Part shown: positions 42,016-50,161 of the stretch, piece by piece
Numbering within the stretch: position 1 is the first letter of the stretch
Layout: each line of letters opens with the position of its first letter
Source of the DNA: an uncultured Tateyamaria sp.
GTDB lineage: Bacteria > Pseudomonadota > Alphaproteobacteria > Rhodobacterales > Rhodobacteraceae
Assembly: GCF_947497045.1 (NCBI RefSeq)
Contig: NZ_CANMEU010000010.1
Span: 89,545 to 153,544, forward strand
Length of the DNA stretch: 64,000 nt
Direction: 5' to 3'
Translations under genes and position numbers: made by a program
The notes under the pieces: model-generated
Told to the model about the DNA's origin: nothing
What the model saw: only the letters and a program-made list of their open reading frames with translations
Database searches by the model: none

Positions 42016-42762
42016 ATGAACCCCGCCGCCCTTCGATCCCTATTCGGCAAATCATCCCTGCGAATTGCTGTTCTGGGTCTGGTGGCGGCGGGCATTCTCG
42101 GGGTCGTGCTCATGCAGCGCGGCCCCTATCCTGCTTTCATGCCCGAAATGGCGGCAAAGCCGGTCATGCTGCCGGGCGGGCGCGCTTTTTATGCCCAACG
42201 ACACGAGATCACAATCGCGGAATGGAACCGATGTGCGGCTGAGGGGGCTTGCGAGCTGACCCTGCGCCCCCGGCCCAATCAGGATCCAGCCATCACGCCC
42301 GCAACGGGGCTCAGCTATGTCGATGTTCTGCAATATGTACACTGGATCAACGACAAGACCCGAAGCAGTTTCCGCCTGCCCACAGCCGAAGAATGGAGCG
42401 CCATGGCGGCATCGGTCCTTCCAGAGGCACCGGACCCGTTGTTCACCGACGCCGCCCTGACATGGGCGTCCAGTTATCTGATCGAAGGACTGACACCGCG
42501 CGCACTGAAACCGCAAGGCAGCTTTTCCACATCCCCAGAAGGGATTGTGGATCTGGATGGCAGCGTCTGGGAATGGACAATGGATTGCTACGACAGCGCG
42601 TCAAGCGGCGCAGCCTCTGAACGCTGTCCCGCCTTTTTCGTGGGTGGAGAGCATCTTGCCGCAATGTCTTTTCTTGTGCGCGACCCGGCCCGTGGTGGAT
42701 GCGCGGTCGGAACGCCCCCCGCACATCTTGGAATGCGCCTTGTCAGCGACAAAGCGATTTGA
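42016..42762 (+). CDS. nirV: NirV, formylglycine-generating-enzyme-like nitrite reductase accessory protein
   Basis: A 248-residue protein with an N-terminal membrane helix (LRIAVLGLVAAGILGVVLM) and a periplasmic FGE-sulfatase/SUMF1 domain: MLPGGRAFYAQRHEITIAEWNRC, YVDVLQYVHWIND, FRLPTAEEWSAMA and GIVDLDGSVWEWTMDCYD. It ends in GGCAVGTPPAHLGMRL. NirV is the usual partner of nirK; its role in NirK maturation is assumed rather than shown. It is the third gene of the pseudoazurin-nirK-nirV operon. A short AGGATAACCC ribosome site precedes ATG 42016. Confidence 0.92.
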   Translation: MNPAALRSLFGKSSLRIAVLGLVAAGILGVVLMQRGPYPAFMPEMAAKPVMLPGGRAFYAQRHEITIAEWNRCAAEGACELTLRPRPNQDPAITPATGLSYVDVLQYVHWINDKTRSSFRLPTAEEWSAMAASVLPEAPDPLFTDAALTWASSYLIEGLTPRALKPQGSFSTSPEGIVDLDGSVWEWTMDCYDSASSGAASERCPAFFVGGEHLAAMSFLVRDPARGGCAVGTPPAHLGMRLVSDKAI

Positions 42763-43060
42763 GTATCGCAGACCCTACGGATTTTGAAGCTGTGGCAGAG
42801 GCGGTCTTTGAAGACACACACAGTGCAGCCCAAAACCGCAATACGTCCGCACAGTTTAAATTTGCTCATCAGCCAATTTTTCATATGCAGCAAACAGTCG
42901 GCTTTTCGAGCTGTATGCGGCGACTGACAAGACACGGTCCACAACGGACCCAGTTCAATTACAAATTTTGCGTATGATTGCCCGTAAGTTTCTTATTCGC
43001 TGCACGAAAAGTGCACATTGAACGAGTAACGACGTCATGGAACGTTATTGGGAAGCCAGT

Positions 43061-43798
43061 GTGAAGACCAGGAAGCTACATGCAGCAGCAATAGCCATAG
43101 TCACGAGCCTCTCTGTTTGGGCTAGCCTATCAGCCTACTCAGACAAGGACGTCCCTGACCCCCAATTTCTTGCAAGTGATCTTTTCTTCCGGCTTGATGA
43201 GTTCGTATTTTCCATCCCCGCCGTCGCGCTGCGGGACATTGAGACAATCCGCGGAGATGCGAGCACACTTCCAAAGTATCGTTCCAACCCTCGGCCTTTC
43301 GGCAAGCCACGGTGGTTTGCCACAAACGAATATAAGGCTGCGCTTCGTGACTTGGCTGGCAGCCAGGAAAATCCCGCGAGGATTCAAAGCATTAAAATAA
43401 ACCTAGGGGTCTACGGAACTTTTGGTGAATACTCAGTATCACAACAAATCTGCCCGTTACTCTCTAAGGAATGGAGCCAAAAGGCTTGTGTTAACGAACT
43501 GCGGCATGAACAACGCAGGCTTCCAGTCGATTTCACCCTATCAACGACACTTGGTTTGCCAGTAGATCAAGATGTTACCTTGTCTACCCAATCAAAAGTC
43601 TTTGCGGCGGACATGACATTATTCTGTGGTGAAGGGTCTGCTCGTTGCAGAGTAACAATTGCGATATCAGAGAACCTCCATGCGACCTGGTCGTCGGTAT
43701 GTCAAAATGCGAACGCTGAGTACTGCCTTCAAGAACGGCGTGCAGAAGGTCTTGCAATATCAGGTTTCGTACGCAACCAAATTGGGAAAATCAGCTAG
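43061..43798 (+). CDS. Exported hypothetical protein, lower-GC orphan
   Basis: I do not recognise this 245-residue protein. It has a signal peptide (KLHAAAIAIVTSLSVWASLSA) and a mature part with cysteines in two groups (QQICPLLSKEWSQKACVNE and LFCGEGSARCR, SSVCQNANAEYCLQE), which suggests disulphide bonding in the periplasm. I prefer GTG 43061 because GGGAAG lies 5 nt upstream; ATG 43037 is possible and lengthens it by eight residues. Base composition is clearly more AT-rich than nirV before it, so it may be a recent acquisition. The next recognisable gene lies on the other strand. Confidence 0.6.
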   Translation: MKTRKLHAAAIAIVTSLSVWASLSAYSDKDVPDPQFLASDLFFRLDEFVFSIPAVALRDIETIRGDASTLPKYRSNPRPFGKPRWFATNEYKAALRDLAGSQENPARIQSIKINLGVYGTFGEYSVSQQICPLLSKEWSQKACVNELRHEQRRLPVDFTLSTTLGLPVDQDVTLSTQSKVFAADMTLFCGEGSARCRVTIAISENLHATWSSVCQNANAEYCLQERRAEGLAISGFVRNQIGKIS

Positions 43799-43901
43799 AT
43801 CAGACGTCACTTTGTCCCGCCAATTGACCCCCGACCTTTTTTAGCGACCCACAGTGTCACAAGGCTGCATCGAGCCCATAATGACATGGCTATGAACTGC
43901 A

Positions 43902-44267
43902 TCAAACCGGTTCAAAAAGCTCAACGATATTGCCGGACGGGTCGGAACACAGGATTTGCCTCCCGCCAGGTCCGGCAACGATCTCGTTCCGAAATACAAC
44001 TCCTTGCTCTCTGAGTTTCGCCGAAAGCTCCTCCAGCTTTTCGACGGAAATAACGATGCGATTCCAGCCACCAGGTACGGGTTGCGCCCCATCTGGCATG
44101 GGCCTCGACGCCGAAGCGGGAGGTCCCGCCACCCAAAGATCAAGGTCCCCTTTGTTGAGGATAGCCATTGCGGGGCCGTACTGCTCAATGAGGGTGAAAG
44201 CCAGAGGGCCGGTATAGAAGTCTACGGCCGCCTGAACGTCATGTACGATGTATCGGAACTGCGCCAT
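43902..44267 (-). CDS. VOC-superfamily (glyoxalase/bleomycin-resistance type) protein
   Basis: A 121-residue protein with two beta-alpha-beta-beta-beta modules of the vicinal oxygen chelate fold: MAQFRYIVHDVQAAVDFYTGPLAF in front and GRQILCSDPSGNIVELFEPV at the end. The terminal Glu of NIVELFE is the usual metal-ligand position. These proteins act as lyases, dioxygenases or resistance proteins; the substrate cannot be inferred. AGGAG lies 8 nt before ATG 44265-44267; an in-frame ATG at 44306 lacks one. It stands alone between the orphan gene and the EamA exporter. Confidence 0.85.
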   Translation of the reverse strand: MAQFRYIVHDVQAAVDFYTGPLAFTLIEQYGPAMAILNKGDLDLWVAGPPASASRPMPDGAQPVPGGWNRIVISVEKLEELSAKLREQGVVFRNEIVAGPGGRQILCSDPSGNIVELFEPV

Positions 44268-44508
44268 TGTGCTAACTCCTCTTCGGTTTCCTGAACTGTA
44301 GGACAATTGTTCAATCCCGGCAAAGTCCGGACGAGGATGAAGACATCGGCTGATCGGTCACCGATGCCCTGTTTCACGTCAGTCGGGACTGGAGGGCATT
44401 GCTCCTCGATGGGATGAAAGGCTGCCTCAGGATCGGCGCTTCACATCGATATGTGGATCCCGCTGTCGTGACCTCTGCGGCGCAGCTAGTACTGACGTCA
44501 CGCATAAG

Positions 44509-45381
44509 CTATTTTCGTCCGCCGGATCGCGCCAAAAGCACACCGCCCAGAATAATGGCGAAACATCCGATCCACGTTCCGGTATCCGGGACCTCTTGGA
44601 AAAAGATGATGCCCAGGATCACGGAGAACAGCAGCCAAGAATAATCCACAGGCGCGACAACCGAAAGTGGCGCAGAACGATAGCCCCGAATGGTGCAGTA
44701 CTGCCCCGCCAAACCAAGCGGTCCCAGAAGCAGGCAGATCACTCCGCGCCTCAAGCTGATACTTTGCCACTCCAACATGGCAGGTACGAGCATCAGGCCG
44801 ACCCCAAAGAACGTCACATAAAGCATCACGGTAAAGGCCCGCTCGGACCGTCCCAGCAGGCTGATCAAAAGCCCTTCAATCGCAAAGAATGCCGCACTTG
44901 TGAAAGCAACCAAGGCAGGCAATATCGAAAGGCCGCCCTGAAACGCCCCCTTGCCGAACATGACCGTTCCCACACCGACAAGCGAAACGATGACGGCAAC
45001 CCAATGTGTTCGACTGACGGTTTCCTTGAGGACAACAGTACCGAGCAGGATGGCCAACACCCCATAGAGCATTCCGATTGCGGTGGCATCGACAAGCGGC
45101 ATATTTGCAGATGCCCAGGTGATGGCAACGGCTGCGCCACAACCGCTGACCGCTCTGGCAAGATGTATCATGGGTTGTTGGCTGCGATGTACTCTGACAC
45201 CACCCTGCCTTGGCGCCAGTACGAGCAGCATGACCAGCGCACCGCAGTAGCGTAGAAACGTCAACTGGAACGCCCCGATGCCGCCGTCAGCGAACTTTCC
45301 CGCCGCGAAGATCAGCGTCCACAGAAAGGTGCTTAGCAGGACCCATAGGATCGCAGCCATATGGTTCTGTGAAGGTTGCAT
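44509..45381 (-). CDS. EamA/DMT-family transporter
   Basis: A 290-residue protein with ten hydrophobic helices in two EamA halves: AILWVLLSTFLWTLIFAAGK with RYCGALVMLLVL in the first, and LVAFTSAAFFAIEGLLISLLG, GLAGQYCTIRGYRSAPLSVVAPVDYSW, LLFSVILGIIFFQEVP and IGCFAIILGGVLLARS in the second. Drug/metabolite transporters of this type export amino acids or other small metabolites. ATG 45379-45381 is the likely start. It is divergent from a LysR-type regulator with 90 bp between them, so regulation of the exporter by that protein is probable. Confidence 0.9.
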   Translation of the reverse strand: MQPSQNHMAAILWVLLSTFLWTLIFAAGKFADGGIGAFQLTFLRYCGALVMLLVLAPRQGGVRVHRSQQPMIHLARAVSGCGAAVAITWASANMPLVDATAIGMLYGVLAILLGTVVLKETVSRTHWVAVIVSLVGVGTVMFGKGAFQGGLSILPALVAFTSAAFFAIEGLLISLLGRSERAFTVMLYVTFFGVGLMLVPAMLEWQSISLRRGVICLLLGPLGLAGQYCTIRGYRSAPLSVVAPVDYSWLLFSVILGIIFFQEVPDTGTWIGCFAIILGGVLLARSGGRK

Positions 45382-45471
45382 GATGAATTCTCGCTTGACG
45401 ATTTGTACAGGTAGGCTCTTATCTGCGCATACAAACAAACGATAATTTCTCAATCTGAATGAGATTTAGTC

Positions 45472-46350
45472 ATGCAGAGACCCGAACAGGTTTCACTTAA
45501 CGCCATCCGTGTGTTTGGTGTCGTGGCCGAATGCGGCAGCTTCAAACTTGCCGCTGCGCGTCTTTCGGTGACGCCCGGCGCTGTCAGTCGTCAGATTTTG
45601 AACCTCGAAGCATCCATGGGCGTGCAACTGTTCAACCGCAGCAACAATGCGATACGCCTTACAGACGCAGGTAACGCATTTCTGCGCCAATCCCGTCCGG
45701 GGCTGCATATCCTCATTCACGCTGTTGAGACCGCAATGGGAGATGGGCAAGACATCACTGTTCAAGTTCCAACCACGCTGACCACCCGGTGGCTGATCCC
45801 GTTGCTTGGCGACTTCAAGACGCGTTGGCCGGACATCACAGTGAGGGTTGAGACCAATGACGCGACAGGTCTGGTGCAAAGCACGCGCGCTGACGTCACC
45901 GTAGCCTATTTCCCCATTGGGGACGCAGTCCGGGACGCGGAGGTTCTGATTGAAGACCGATGCAGACCTTACCTTGCACCAAACCTGCTATCCCAAGTCC
46001 TTGACCATGCCGATCTGTCCAGCATTCCCGCGCTGCAATGCACAAGCAGCAACTGGGACTGGAAGGCCTGGTTGCAAAACACCACAACACCGGATGTTCA
46101 GCTATGTTACGGGGGCCATTTTGATCTTGATGATGTCGCGTTGCGGGCCGCAATCTCGGGGATGGGCATGGTGCTGGCCTCCGAGTTTATCATTCGCGAT
46201 GATCTGGGTGCAGGACGTCTATGTGCGTTGCCCGGCACGCCCGAAGTCCTTCTGGGTCACTACACCCTGCACACTTCCAGAAACAGAAATGCAGCTGCTG
46301 ATGTCTTTGCCCGATGGCTCAGAGCTACGGTGCAGGTCTGGGAGACATAG
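45472..46350 (+). CDS. LysR-family transcriptional regulator (GcvA-like)
   Basis: A 292-residue regulator. The N-terminal winged helix reads NAIRVFGVVAECGSFKLAAARLSVTPGAVSRQILNLEASMGVQLFNRSN, seen in parts, and the effector domain includes VQVPTTLTTRWLIPLLGDF and SRADVTVAYF-type sequence (STRADVTVAYFPIGD). The TTRWLIPLL pattern is typical of the GcvA subgroup. It is divergent from the EamA exporter gene, its likely target, with the shared promoter at 45382-45471. Confidence 0.92.
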   Translation: MQRPEQVSLNAIRVFGVVAECGSFKLAAARLSVTPGAVSRQILNLEASMGVQLFNRSNNAIRLTDAGNAFLRQSRPGLHILIHAVETAMGDGQDITVQVPTTLTTRWLIPLLGDFKTRWPDITVRVETNDATGLVQSTRADVTVAYFPIGDAVRDAEVLIEDRCRPYLAPNLLSQVLDHADLSSIPALQCTSSNWDWKAWLQNTTTPDVQLCYGGHFDLDDVALRAAISGMGMVLASEFIIRDDLGAGRLCALPGTPEVLLGHYTLHTSRNRNAAADVFARWLRATVQVWET

Positions 46351-46482
46351 CGTGCATGGCATCTTCAATTTCAGTGATTTAAAAAACGGCCCGGCGCACT
46401 GCTGAGAGCTGCGGTCGTGTATTGTGATCATTCCCATCGAATGCCAGTAAAGTCCAAGAGGGCCAAAAGGGTGGGATCATAC

Positions 46483-46944
46483 ATGGAAATACGATCCGCA
46501 ACTTCAGATGATGCTGAAAGTATAAGTGACGTTCTCAAAGAGCTTGTCACCGCTATGAAGAGGACCAAGCCCAGTGATCCCGATTTCGCAAGACATCACT
46601 ATATTGACCACCCAGATCAGATACGATGCTCGATTGCCGTGGACGAGGACGGAACCATTCTTGGGTTTCAATCATTGAAAACTGCGGATGAAGGAAATCC
46701 CTATGGCACACCTGTCGGTTGGGGAATAATTGGTACTCATGTTCGGCCATCGGCCGCTCGTCGAGGTGTCGGAAAAGAACTTTTCCATTCGACCCACGAC
46801 GCTGCACGTCGGGCTGGCATCCGGAAGATCGAGGCGTTCATCGGAGAAGGGAATGGTGCGGCGATCGCGTATTACGAGGCGATAGGTTTTCGCACCTGTC
46901 GAACCGCTGACGGTGCCGTCTGCAAGTCTTTCGAGATCGGTTGA
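46483..46944 (+). CDS. GNAT-family N-acetyltransferase
   Basis: A 153-residue single-domain acetyltransferase. MEIRSATSDDAESISDVL opens the fold, HVRPSAARRGVGKELF is the acetyl-CoA loop, and GNGAAIAYYEAIGFRTCR is the closing block. The acceptor is unknown. ATG 46483 is preceded by GGGA; the open frame to 46417 is not supported. A degraded close relative lies at 58218-58562, so the family has been duplicated or acquired more than once in this region. Confidence 0.87.
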   Translation: MEIRSATSDDAESISDVLKELVTAMKRTKPSDPDFARHHYIDHPDQIRCSIAVDEDGTILGFQSLKTADEGNPYGTPVGWGIIGTHVRPSAARRGVGKELFHSTHDAARRAGIRKIEAFIGEGNGAAIAYYEAIGFRTCRTADGAVCKSFEIG

Positions 46945-47161
46945 GCCCGCCGGGCGATGCTTTGAGTACCTCATTATTGCTGCCGATCTGAGATCATCCA
47001 GCATCGATAGCCTGAACTTTTCGCAACTTCCACAATGCCGGCCCTGCGGGCGTCCGGCTGAGTGACCACCGCGGGAACCCGACAGTCTTGAGGTCATCAA
47101 ACACTATTGGCTGCAAACCCCAAAAGTGCGAAAACCTCGAAGAGGCAAATGCGGCTTCGGT

Positions 47162-47540
47162 TCACTGATCTTTCATGCCAGCAGCTATGAACCGTGCGAT
47201 CTTGTTTATTTCAGCGCCACTGACGCGGCCACCCGTCACGACAATCCGCCAATACAGGAGGCTGGCAAGCGCATCATTGGCGGGTTCCTTGTCCGTGTCT
47301 TTGGGCAGTTCCCCCCGCTCGATTGCGCGATCAACGATGGCTTTGCCCCTTTCGCGGCGCTCATATTGCAGTGTGGTCCGGATTTCGGTGCTGAGTGTGC
47401 TGGACCTTGCCATCTCTGCATGCAGATCAGGCAGGATGCGTCGGATCAGGGGGTGCCGCAAGGTTCGGCGCAGCGACAACAGGATCAATCGCAGATCCTG
47501 CTGCAAGGCCCCGCCGCGCTCAGCTATGACAATGTCGCAA
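47162..47540 (-). pseudogene. TetR-family regulator, C-terminal fragment
   Basis: The minus-strand frame encodes the ligand-binding half of a TetR regulator: RLILLSLRRTLRHPLIRRILPDLHAEMARS, TTLQYERRERGKAIVDRAIERGELP and NDALASLLYWRIVVTGG, quoted in parts. The DNA-binding helix-turn-helix is missing. Upstream of about 47540 the same frame reads antisense to the NmrA fragment and is not TetR-like. The two fragments face each other head to head, as they would if one deletion removed the shared promoter and both 5' ends of a divergent pair. Confidence 0.7.
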
Positions 47541-47797
47541 AGATATTGCGCGACGCCCTGAGCCGTCCGGTCACACACCATCACCTCAGCCTGGCGGAAC
47601 TTGCCAAACGGCACATGGCAGCGAGGTTGCCAGAAGCCTATGCAACGACGCTTGCCACCATGGACGCGGATATCGCTGTCGGCTCAGAGGATCGTGTGAC
47701 CGATGCCGTGATGCGTGTGACCGGGCACCCACCCCGTAGTCTGTTGGATTTTATTGCGGATCACACATCCGTCTGGCGCAGGGGAGTTGAGGCATGA
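47500..47797 (+). pseudogene. NmrA-like NAD(P)-binding protein, C-terminal fragment
   Basis: The plus-strand frame from about 47500 encodes GPAALSYDNVAKILRDALSRPVTHHHLS, AELAKRHMAARLPEAYATTLATMDADIAVGSEDRVTDAVMRVTGHPPRSLLDFI in pieces, the C-terminal third of NmrA-type atypical SDR proteins. The Rossmann N-terminus with GxxGxxG is absent. The stop TGA overlaps the ATG of the GFA gene (ATGA), so the original gene was the first of that operon. The 5' part was lost at the junction with the TetR fragment. Confidence 0.7.
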
Positions 47798-48237
47798 ACA
47801 ACCGAACCGAATGGGCCTTGACTGCGGATTGCCTGTGCGGCGCGGTCAGCGTCACAATCGCTGCCAAACCCGAGTTTATCCACGATTGCAATTGCAGCCT
47901 TTGCCGAAAGTCAGGCGGTGCCTGGGGGTACTTTCCAACGGAGGTGGTGAAAACATCGGGCGATACGGTCTCATTCCTGCGCCGCGACAAATGGAACGAC
48001 GCCGCCGAGCTTCAGTCCTGCGCCCACCGTGGAACCACGACACACTGGACCTTTTCACAGGCCTTCAAGGAACAGAATGAAGCAACGGATCTGATGGGGG
48101 TAAACATGAGGATATTCAATCCCGATGACTTGCAGGATGTGGAGCTGCGGTTTCCGGACGGCAGCAGTTGGTCCGGCGAGGGCCCTTTTGCCTACAGGCG
48201 AGAGGCGGTGACAATCAACAAGAGCCGTCCATGGTGA
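47794..48237 (+). CDS. GFA-family (glutathione-dependent formaldehyde-activating enzyme-like) protein
   Basis: A 147-residue zinc-binding protein with the GFA cysteine pattern CLCGAVSV, CNCSLCRKSGG and CAHRG. GFA proteins coordinate two zinc ions; the formaldehyde-glutathione activity has been shown for few members and may not apply here. It overlaps the end of the broken NmrA gene by four bases and precedes an SDR gene by 30 bp, so it was part of a small detoxification-type operon whose promoter end is damaged. Confidence 0.87.
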   Translation: MNNRTEWALTADCLCGAVSVTIAAKPEFIHDCNCSLCRKSGGAWGYFPTEVVKTSGDTVSFLRRDKWNDAAELQSCAHRGTTTHWTFSQAFKEQNEATDLMGVNMRIFNPDDLQDVELRFPDGSSWSGEGPFAYRREAVTINKSRPW

Positions 48238-48267
48238 TGGAAACCCACTGATTCAGGGAGCGCAGAT

Positions 48268-49008
48268 ATGAAGAATGCGACACATAAGACCGCTGTCGTC
48301 ACAGGGGCCTCACGCGGGATCGGGGCAGCCGTTGCCCGGCGTCTTGCAACCGGTGGGTTCAACATTGTTGTGAACTACGCAGGAAGCGCCGATGCGGCCA
48401 AAAGCGTTGTTCAGGATATCGCGGCGGCAGGCGGCAGCGCCATTGCAGTGCAAGCGGATGTGTCGGACGCAGCGGCAGTCAGGCAGATGTTCAAGACCGC
48501 TGAGGCGGAATTTGGCGGTGTTGACGTGCTCATCAACAATGCAGGTATTATGAAACTGGCCTTGATCGCTGATAGTGATGACGCGCTGTTTGACAGCATA
48601 GTCGCGGTGAACCTGAAAGGCGCGTTCAATACAGTGCGTGAGGCGGCCAACCGGCTGCGGGACGGTGGCACGATTGTCAATTTCTCTACAAGTGTTGTTG
48701 GGTTAAACCTTGAAACCTACGGGATATATGCCGGTATCAAGGCTGCAATCGAAACCATGACGTCAATTCTGGCCAAGGAATTGCGTGGCCGCTCCATCAC
48801 AGTAAACGCCGTTGCGCCGGGACCAACGGCAACTGATCTGTTTCTTGATGGAAAATCACAAGAGGCCGTGGACCGGATGGCAAAGACGTCGCCGCTGGAG
48901 CGGTTGGGCACACCCGAAGATATCGCAAATGTCGTGGCATTTCTGGCAGGGCCACATGCCCGTTAGGTCAACGGCCAAACCCTGCGTGCCAATGGTGGCA
49001 TCGTGTAA
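48268..49008 (+). pseudogene. Short-chain dehydrogenase/reductase with C-terminal nonsense codon
   Basis: The frame encodes a classical SDR: TGASRGIGAAVARRL cofactor loop, NNAGIMK, catalytic Ser (NFSTSVVG) and YAGIKAA (Tyr-x-x-x-Lys), then NAVAPGPTATDLF. Translation stops at TAG (48964-48966) after GPHAR, but the same frame continues VNGQTLRANGGIV to TAA at 49006. SDRs of this type read GPHARWVNGQ, so TGG (Trp) to TAG is the likely change. The 13 lost residues form the C-terminal strand at the tetramer interface. A 232-residue protein may still be made, probably unstable. The active-site Tyr/Lys spacing is intact. It belongs to the GFA operon. Confidence 0.78.
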
Positions 49009-49291
49009 CGAAGGCCGCCTTGCAGGCACTGCACAACAGAGCAATTCGCCGAGTGTGTTTGTCCGCAAGAGTAGCCGCGGCTTGGCCCGAGATGAACTTG
49101 CAGCGAAAGACCTTGTCAAAGTCTATCCCGGTCATCGAAGATCACTCTGAAACCCGGATTGCACGCCATCCGTTCATCACAGGAAGTGGCGATGGTCATA
49201 TGCCTGTTTGATGCGTTTGAAATAGAACTTGCGAGCGTCCAATTTCGGGGTAAACACCGCATCTCAGCCATGACGCAGCCAACACATCCCC

Positions 49292-50161
49292 CTACTGCCC
49301 GTTTGTTTTTATGATCACCAGCCCCGGTTTGACATGCGCCGCTGCGGGGTAGATCGAGTATCGACGGCCAACCAGTTGCAGCGTCATCAACCTGCCGTCA
49401 CCGCTGTTGGCGAGATGCCCCTTGGCGCGCACGACCTTGGGGTCAAGTGCAAGTTGGTTGGCAAAATTCTCGGCATCGACAGCATCAGCCATTGGCAACG
49501 TCTCTGTCACGAGGTGAATGTGATGTGGTGTGTGGTCAGTTCCAGGGGCCTGCTGCGTATCTTGGCGCGACAGAAGGAGAATTGACTGCGTCAGATCGGC
49601 ACCCTCGCTTTCAATCACGGCGACACCTGGTGCATGCTCTGCAACGATCTGGCGGGCGCGTTGCATCTGGTCTGGTGTTGCCAGATCAACTTTGGTCAGC
49701 ACCGCAAGGTCGGCTGCCGCGAGCTGCCGCGTCACGGTGTCTGACAGGTAGGGGTTCGCAAGCTGGTCCGACAGAGCCTCTGCATCAGCCAAAAGGACGA
49801 TGCCCAAAACCTCGATATCATTACCGAAAAGGCTGATCGCGGCCGCAATGTTTCCGGGCAACGCGACACCGGAGGCTTCCAGCAGGATGTGATCGGGCCT
49901 TGGTTCCAGATCGCGCATCTGCGCCATCGCCATCATCAGATCATCACCATAGGAACAACACACACACCCACCGGCCAGTGTGATCAGGTCATCACCTTCG
50001 GCTTCGATCAGGTCTTCATCTATCGGCAGGCTGCCAAATTCATTGACCATCACCGCGTAGCGTGTCCCGTTGGCATGGCGCAGCAGCTGATTGACAAGGG
50101 TCGTTTTGCCGGCACCCAGATAGCCCGCAATGATGGTCAGCAGAAGTGGGCCATCAGACAT
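49292..50161 (-). CDS. CobW/COG0523-family GTP-dependent metal chaperone
   Basis: A 289-residue G3E-family GTPase with P-loop GYLGAGKTT, Walker B region ILLEASG, the metal-binding GGCVCC motif and the base-specifying TKVD. The C-terminal domain (QLVGRRYSIYPAA) is short. Members deliver zinc or other metals to target enzymes. It overlaps the end of the amidohydrolase gene by eight bases, so the metal-dependent amidohydrolase is the natural client (inference). ATG 50159-50161 is the first start within the family match. Confidence 0.88.
   Translation of the reverse strand: MSDGPLLLTIIAGYLGAGKTTLVNQLLRHANGTRYAVMVNEFGSLPIDEDLIEAEGDDLITLAGGCVCCSYGDDLMMAMAQMRDLEPRPDHILLEASGVALPGNIAAAISLFGNDIEVLGIVLLADAEALSDQLANPYLSDTVTRQLAAADLAVLTKVDLATPDQMQRARQIVAEHAPGVAVIESEGADLTQSILLLSRQDTQQAPGTDHTPHHIHLVTETLPMADAVDAENFANQLALDPKVVRAKGHLANSGDGRLMTLQLVGRRYSIYPAAAHVKPGLVIIKTNGQ

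Noticed and set aside
47126..47500. 5' part of the plus-strand frame leading into the NmrA fragment
   Set aside because: It is antisense to the TetR fragment, which has the better match; only the part from about 47500 is NmrA-like.
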